Source: Vibrio sp. 10N
GTDB taxonomy: Bacteria > Pseudomonadota > Gammaproteobacteria > Enterobacterales > Vibrionaceae
Assembly (NCBI RefSeq): GCF_036245475.1
Contig: NZ_BTPM01000001.1
Span: 2,294,001-2,358,000, forward strand
DNA: 64,000 nt
Direction of reading: 5' to 3'
How positions within the stretch are numbered: the stretch's first letter is position 1; each line of letters begins with the position of its first letter. Made by a program: the position numbers and the translations under genes. Shown here piece by piece: positions 60,330 through 64,000 of this stretch. The notes below the pieces were generated by a model that saw only the letters and a program-made list of their open reading frames with translations, was not told the DNA's origin and searched no databases.

Positions 60330-61190
60330 TCAACAATTTCGCTGATAAATTTGCTCCGCTGAGGTCAAAAATGCCGAGTCTTGCCAATGCTCAGCGGCCA
60401 GCACGTACCACAGCATCGCCATAATCTCGGTGTGCGGCTGCCAACGGCGCATATCGACAAGAAAAGACTCCTTGTTTTCAACAGGCGCATACTGCTGATA
60501 GACATCTAGCCCTTCCTCATGATCAGCGCCTAACATATCCAATGTCAGCACCAAATCTAAAGCTGGCGTCGCCATCGCTGCGTATTCCCAATCAATCACC
60601 GCAAACTTACCCGCTGACTTGACGATATTGTGACGGCCAAAATCGAAATGGCACAATACCTTGTCTTCATGGTTCAGCTTTGGGGGCTCACGATAGGTTT
60701 CGTACAAAGACTTATAACGCTTTTTTAAGACGTTATCATGAATGTGGAACCAGTAGTGGTCGAGCTTGGCAGACAAATCAAACTCTCGCACGGGTAAGGA
60801 AGGTGTAATCGCATGAACTGTCGCGAGTTGATGCAGCAGCGAATCAACAGGTTCTTCGTCTGTCGTCAAACTTCCCTCACACCAAGTAACGAGTAGTCCA
60901 TGTTCATCATGCGCTACGAGCCGATTGGCCATAACCTGCCCATCGATACTTAACAGCACATTTGCCTCATTGTGCCTGTCGATATCAAACACTTGGCAGT
61001 GGGGTGAATTGGCTCGCCATACCAACCAACCGTACGTTTGCGTCAATACCCGCCAACAACGATTGGTGAGCCCGCCAGAAAGAGGAAGTGCCCCTAGGGG
61101 CACTTCATTAATTAACGTTGGGATGGCGGCGAGTTCTGGTGCTGCTTGCAGCGCCTTGTTCCATGACTGCATCTTATCGTCGCCAAACAA
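60330..61190 (-). CDS. thiK: Phosphotransferase, ThiK-like
   Basis: The 286-residue protein has the aminoglycoside/choline kinase-type motifs CHFDFGRHNIV (catalytic Asp) and VIDWEYAAMATPALDL (metal Asp), with a LPLSGGLTNRCWRV nucleotide loop. The position next to lpoB and ycfP suggests thiamine kinase ThiK, but substrate specificity is inferred. ATG 61190 has an alternative six codons later. Confidence 0.82.
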   Translation of the reverse strand: MFGDDKMQSWNKALQAAPELAAIPTLINEVPLGALPLSGGLTNRCWRVLTQTYGWLVWRANSPHCQVFDIDRHNEANVLLSIDGQVMANRLVAHDEHGLLVTWCEGSLTTDEEPVDSLLHQLATVHAITPSLPVREFDLSAKLDHYWFHIHDNVLKKRYKSLYETYREPPKLNHEDKVLCHFDFGRHNIVKSAGKFAVIDWEYAAMATPALDLVLTLDMLGADHEEGLDVYQQYAPVENKESFLVDMRRWQPHTEIMAMLWYVLAAEHWQDSAFLTSAEQIYQRNC

Positions 61191-61193
61191 GCA

Positions 61194-61784
61194 TTAAAGA
61201 CCGAGTACAGAGCGAGACTCTTGCTTACGGATCTCAGTTTCATCAGCCCACTCAATCAAGCCAGTTTCCAGATCCATAAGACGCATAGTCATCTTGTAAT
61301 ACACATCTTTGTCACTGCCCGCTTCTTTAACGATACTGCTCAAGTTACCGTAAAGCATGTACTGAGCACCAACCATTTGACCAAATTGAATGGCAGTACT
61401 TTGGTTAACCAGCTCATCGTTGTTTTGGAAGTTAAGCTGTTCACGTACTGACTCTACACGATCCATATCAACAAAACGGAACTTACCAGAGTTAAGCATT
61501 TTGGTGCTGATGGTGTCGGTAATAGACTCAGTATCAATGTGCTCTGTGGTCTTGTTTTTAATGCGCTCTACAAACACGATAGGTCGACTATCACGAGTGA
61601 TAGCAGCAACCGAGCCGGACATCAACATGCTATCAACCATATCACCAGCAATTTTTTGCAGGTCGGTAGAGCCGAAGTCAATGGTCGTCGTTTCAGTTGC
61701 CTGTGCATCGCCATAGCTGACTTTATTTGAACAGCCACCTAAAATGACAGCCAAACCCAACAAAGCAATAATACTCTTTTTCAT
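61194..61784 (-). CDS. lpoB: Penicillin-binding protein activator LpoB
   Basis: The 196-residue lipoprotein has a signal peptide ending with lipobox LGGC and the FVERIKNKTTEHIDTESI segment of LpoB. LpoB spans the periplasm to activate PBP1b. It lacks the long proline-rich linker of the E. coli protein, giving a shorter reach. It is followed closely by the ThiK-like gene. Confidence 0.9.
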   Translation of the reverse strand: MKKSIIALLGLAVILGGCSNKVSYGDAQATETTTIDFGSTDLQKIAGDMVDSMLMSGSVAAITRDSRPIVFVERIKNKTTEHIDTESITDTISTKMLNSGKFRFVDMDRVESVREQLNFQNNDELVNQSTAIQFGQMVGAQYMLYGNLSSIVKEAGSDKDVYYKMTMRLMDLETGLIEWADETEIRKQESRSVLGL

Positions 61785-61825
61785 TTTGTTTCCTTAGTCT
61801 TGCTTACGTTTCCAACCAGTGGAAA

Positions 61826-62218
61826 TTAATCATCAGCTCCGCGTACCTGCACACGGAATTCTTTACCATTTGGATTAACAGACACCTCAGATAGGGTAAT
61901 AGTTTCATCACCTCGTAAAATAGCTGTACGCCACGGTGCCTGTTTTGTGTTCACTTCTAGTCCCTGCTCGTCATACCAATAAAAACGGTATTGGATCGTT
62001 TGATCGACCGAGGTCATATTGGACAGCTTAACAACCGCTCTCGAATGACCATTGGTATCGACGGTAGAGATATCATCAATGGAGAACTTATTCCCCATTT
62101 TTTCATCACCATATAGGACGGTTTGAGTCTGTCCTTCAATTTTGATGCCCGCTGTTTTATTGGATGCGCAGCCCACAATTGAGAGCAGTACACCGATTAC
62201 TACTAACCACTTTTTCAT
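61826..62218 (-). CDS. ycfL: YcfL family lipoprotein
   Basis: The 130-residue protein begins MKKWLVVIGVLLSIVGCASN with lipobox IVGC. The beta-rich domain (YRFYWYDEQGLEVN) matches YcfL/DUF1425. Function is unknown. Its start overlaps the preceding gene by one base (TAATG). Confidence 0.9.
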   Translation of the reverse strand: MKKWLVVIGVLLSIVGCASNKTAGIKIEGQTQTVLYGDEKMGNKFSIDDISTVDTNGHSRAVVKLSNMTSVDQTIQYRFYWYDEQGLEVNTKQAPWRTAILRGDETITLSEVSVNPNGKEFRVQVRGADD

Positions 62219-63618
62219 TACAATCTTCCTAGTTGCTTATGCCAAATGGTGGCGTTGCCACCTTGCCTCGAAATCCAAACCAAGGCTGTTTGGCGATCTC
62301 TCACTTCAAAAGTATAGTCTTGACCATCTACGGTGAGTGTGTGCTCGCCCGCTTTCACTATGTCGCTGGCCGCGTTGACTTGGCTAGGCAAGGTCTGCCA
62401 GCTGCGTGTATCGGGTTGCTCAGTTAAAGTATTCCATACATTAAATAGCAAATTACCTACGTTATCTTCGTCCCCAGTGGAGCTCTTGCGGATTTGGTCT
62501 TTCGCATAGACTCGAAGCGCTTGTCTCAACAAAATAGCTGGCATATTTTCAGACAGCTGCTGCTGCGCCATCAAGTTAACATCCACCAACTCATCGCCAA
62601 TTATCGATTTACCGTCTAGTACGATAGGCGACTGTTTTGGCGAAACATTTGGCACATAATACGGCAATGCCACAGTATACAAGGCGGTATTACCTCGACT
62701 GTCATAGATAGGCAAAGTCAGATTCCACGCTTGCATCGCCGAGACCACACCTTGCTCTTCCAACACGACGACACGTCCTTGGCCCTGCTTCGGGCCGGAG
62801 CGATCCCCGTATTGCTTTTTCAATTTGGCTAAATCTTGGTTACGACTCGAACGCTTAGCGACACGAATTACCGCATCAATCACAGCTTCATTGTCCGGAG
62901 CCACCGCGAGAGCGCGTGTGTAATCGATATAAGCGCCATTCAAATCATTAGATGCTTCGTACAGTAGCCCTGATAGATAAAGCAAATAGCCGTTTTGAAT
63001 CGCTTTAAGCTTATTACCTGCGTCAGGATAGCGTGATAATACCGAACCAAGGTTTGGCGACAGGCCTTGCTGCTTCAGTTGGTTTTCGGACGATTGAAGA
63101 TCTTTTTCTCTGGCTTGACGAGCACGCTCTTGTACTCGGTTCGCCCTTCTTACCTCAACTAATGCCCCTTCAAGGTCATTGTTCTGAACGTAATTAAGCC
63201 CGAGATAAAGATGCAAAAAGCCCAACTCATAATCAGGCGGAACGTACTCTGTGATATTGTCATTAATCGCCAATGCGCCCACACTTGTTGCAGTATCAGT
63301 GATCGAGATTAATGCTTTGTCTTGTTGTACACGGATCGCTTTATCACTTAACTCAAGTGCCGATTTACTTTGCGGATAATCGCGATTAAGAAACTCTACT
63401 CTGCCGCGTTCAAAATTATCCAAAATATCACCGGCTACCGGCTCGGCTGGCAGCGCCGCAAGCGCTTTATCATACTGACCAGTCTTTACCGATTGATACA
63501 CAATCGTATTTTGCTGAGTATAGTGACTAAAAAGATTTCCGGCCGTAAGCCCGGCACACGCGGTCAAGGTCGCACTCAATGCAACGGTTGCCGTAAATCT
63601 AACGCAACGTCTTAACAT
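62218..63618 (-). CDS. Outer-membrane-type lipoprotein with helical repeats (COG3014-like)
   Basis: The 466-residue protein starts MLRRCVRFTATVALSATLTA followed by the lipobox cysteine, then tetratricopeptide-like helices (QYDKALAALPAEPVAGDILD, and YELGFLHLYLGLNYVQNNDL later). A C-terminal beta-rich part ends in LVWISRQGG. It matches the COG3014 group that accompanies ycfL and lpoB in Vibrio. ATG 63618 is chosen because the signal peptide begins there. Role in envelope biogenesis is inferred from neighbours. Confidence 0.82.
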   Translation of the reverse strand: MLRRCVRFTATVALSATLTACAGLTAGNLFSHYTQQNTIVYQSVKTGQYDKALAALPAEPVAGDILDNFERGRVEFLNRDYPQSKSALELSDKAIRVQQDKALISITDTATSVGALAINDNITEYVPPDYELGFLHLYLGLNYVQNNDLEGALVEVRRANRVQERARQAREKDLQSSENQLKQQGLSPNLGSVLSRYPDAGNKLKAIQNGYLLYLSGLLYEASNDLNGAYIDYTRALAVAPDNEAVIDAVIRVAKRSSRNQDLAKLKKQYGDRSGPKQGQGRVVVLEEQGVVSAMQAWNLTLPIYDSRGNTALYTVALPYYVPNVSPKQSPIVLDGKSIIGDELVDVNLMAQQQLSENMPAILLRQALRVYAKDQIRKSSTGDEDNVGNLLFNVWNTLTEQPDTRSWQTLPSQVNAASDIVKAGEHTLTVDGQDYTFEVRDRQTALVWISRQGGNATIWHKQLGRL

Positions 63619-63721
63619 AAATTCTGAATAACATGACTCGTTGAGTTGTAAAGCCATGACTGTCACGTGTGGCAACTGAGCCACTAGGGAGAGTCATGAC
63701 TTGATAAGTAAAGTGACCGAC

Positions 63722-64000
63722 TTAGCCAACCAATAACGGACCAAGTGGGCGGCCACCGACAAGGTGCATGTGAATATGGTACACCTCTTGTCCGCCGTAC
63801 GCGTTGCAGTTCACTATGAGACGATAGCCATCTTCAGCAATCCCCTCTTCTTGGGCAATCTTTTTTGCGACCGTAAACATACGTCCCATCATAGCTTCAT
63901 CATCGGCTTCAACATCATTTACCGTTGGGATCAGTTTATTTGGGATGATCAGCACATGGCTTGGCGCCCGAGGATTAATATCGCGAAACGCTGTCACCAA
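63722..64000 (-). CDS. hinT: HIT family purine nucleoside phosphoramidase HinT (partial)
   Basis: The visible 92 residues are the C-terminal part of a HIT protein: [19 protein letters not shown] and the catalytic histidine triad in [12 protein letters not shown]. The N-terminus lies beyond the right edge. HinT hydrolyses AMP-phosphoramidate-type substrates. It heads the ycfL-lpoB-thiK group as in E. coli. Confidence 0.93.
   Translation of the reverse strand: MVTAFRDINPRAPSHVLIIPNKLIPTVNDVEADDEAMMGRMFTVAKKIAQEEGIAEDGYRLIVNCNAYGGQEVYHIHMHLVGGRPLGPLLVG

Overview
The window is chromosomal DNA of a gammaproteobacterium, almost certainly a Vibrio. The evidence is gene order and family content: clpS/cspD next to a monomeric isocitrate dehydrogenase and rluE; kdsB, a Trm112-like gene, lpxK, msbA and comEC; lolCDE beside a PilZ-like gene, mfd and csiV; the fab cluster between rluC/rne and ptsG; and ndh, ycfP, thiK-like, lpoB, ycfL and hinT. 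No rRNA, tRNA or CRISPR array was recognised by eye.

Bases 1-1093 hold clpS (partial) and cspD. Bases 1055-14906 are an integrated island bounded by a perfect 39-bp direct repeat that is itself a transcription-terminator hairpin. Its left 2.3 kb carries the remnant of an older tyrosine recombinase and a 507-residue coiled-coil membrane protein of unknown function. The rest (about 3366-14906) is an apparently complete temperate relative of the tailless, membrane-containing phage PM2 (Corticoviridae). It has a PM2 P2-like double-jelly-roll capsid protein, a packaging ATPase, an HUH rolling-circle replication protein, a run of small membrane proteins typical of an internal-membrane virion, a repeat-built spike or fibre candidate, a muramidase-like protein with a lysis cassette, a Cox/AlpA-like regulator, a Mu-type/S24 repressor and a tyrosine integrase. 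The virion, replication and early genes run leftwards; repressor and integrase run rightwards from a divergent operator region. A strong dyad repeat at 8362-8399 precedes the capsid operon.

Bases 14918-24753 are core genes: icd, rluE, the lipid A/KDO set (kdsB, lpxK, msbA), comEC and a DUF2062 gene. Bases 24843-27780 are a second mobile insertion: a frameshifted IS1182-like element has duplicated a 25-bp terminator hairpin between the convergent DUF2062 and lolE genes, and an ISL3-family element lies inside its left end. Both mobile insertions in the window therefore sit in terminator hairpins between convergent genes, and each leaves a terminator on both sides.

Bases 27829-64000 are housekeeping genes: lipoprotein export (lolCDE), transcription-coupled repair (mfd), cell-wall factors (csiV, mltG, lpoB), glucose uptake (ptsG), DNA replication and nucleotide genes (holB, tmk), the fatty-acid synthesis cluster (rpmF-plsX-fabHDG-acpP-fabF-pabC), rluC, RNase E with a long structured leader, a SulP anion transporter, and NADH dehydrogenase with a perfect FNR box upstream. 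All family assignments come from reading motifs and gene order; no database search was run.
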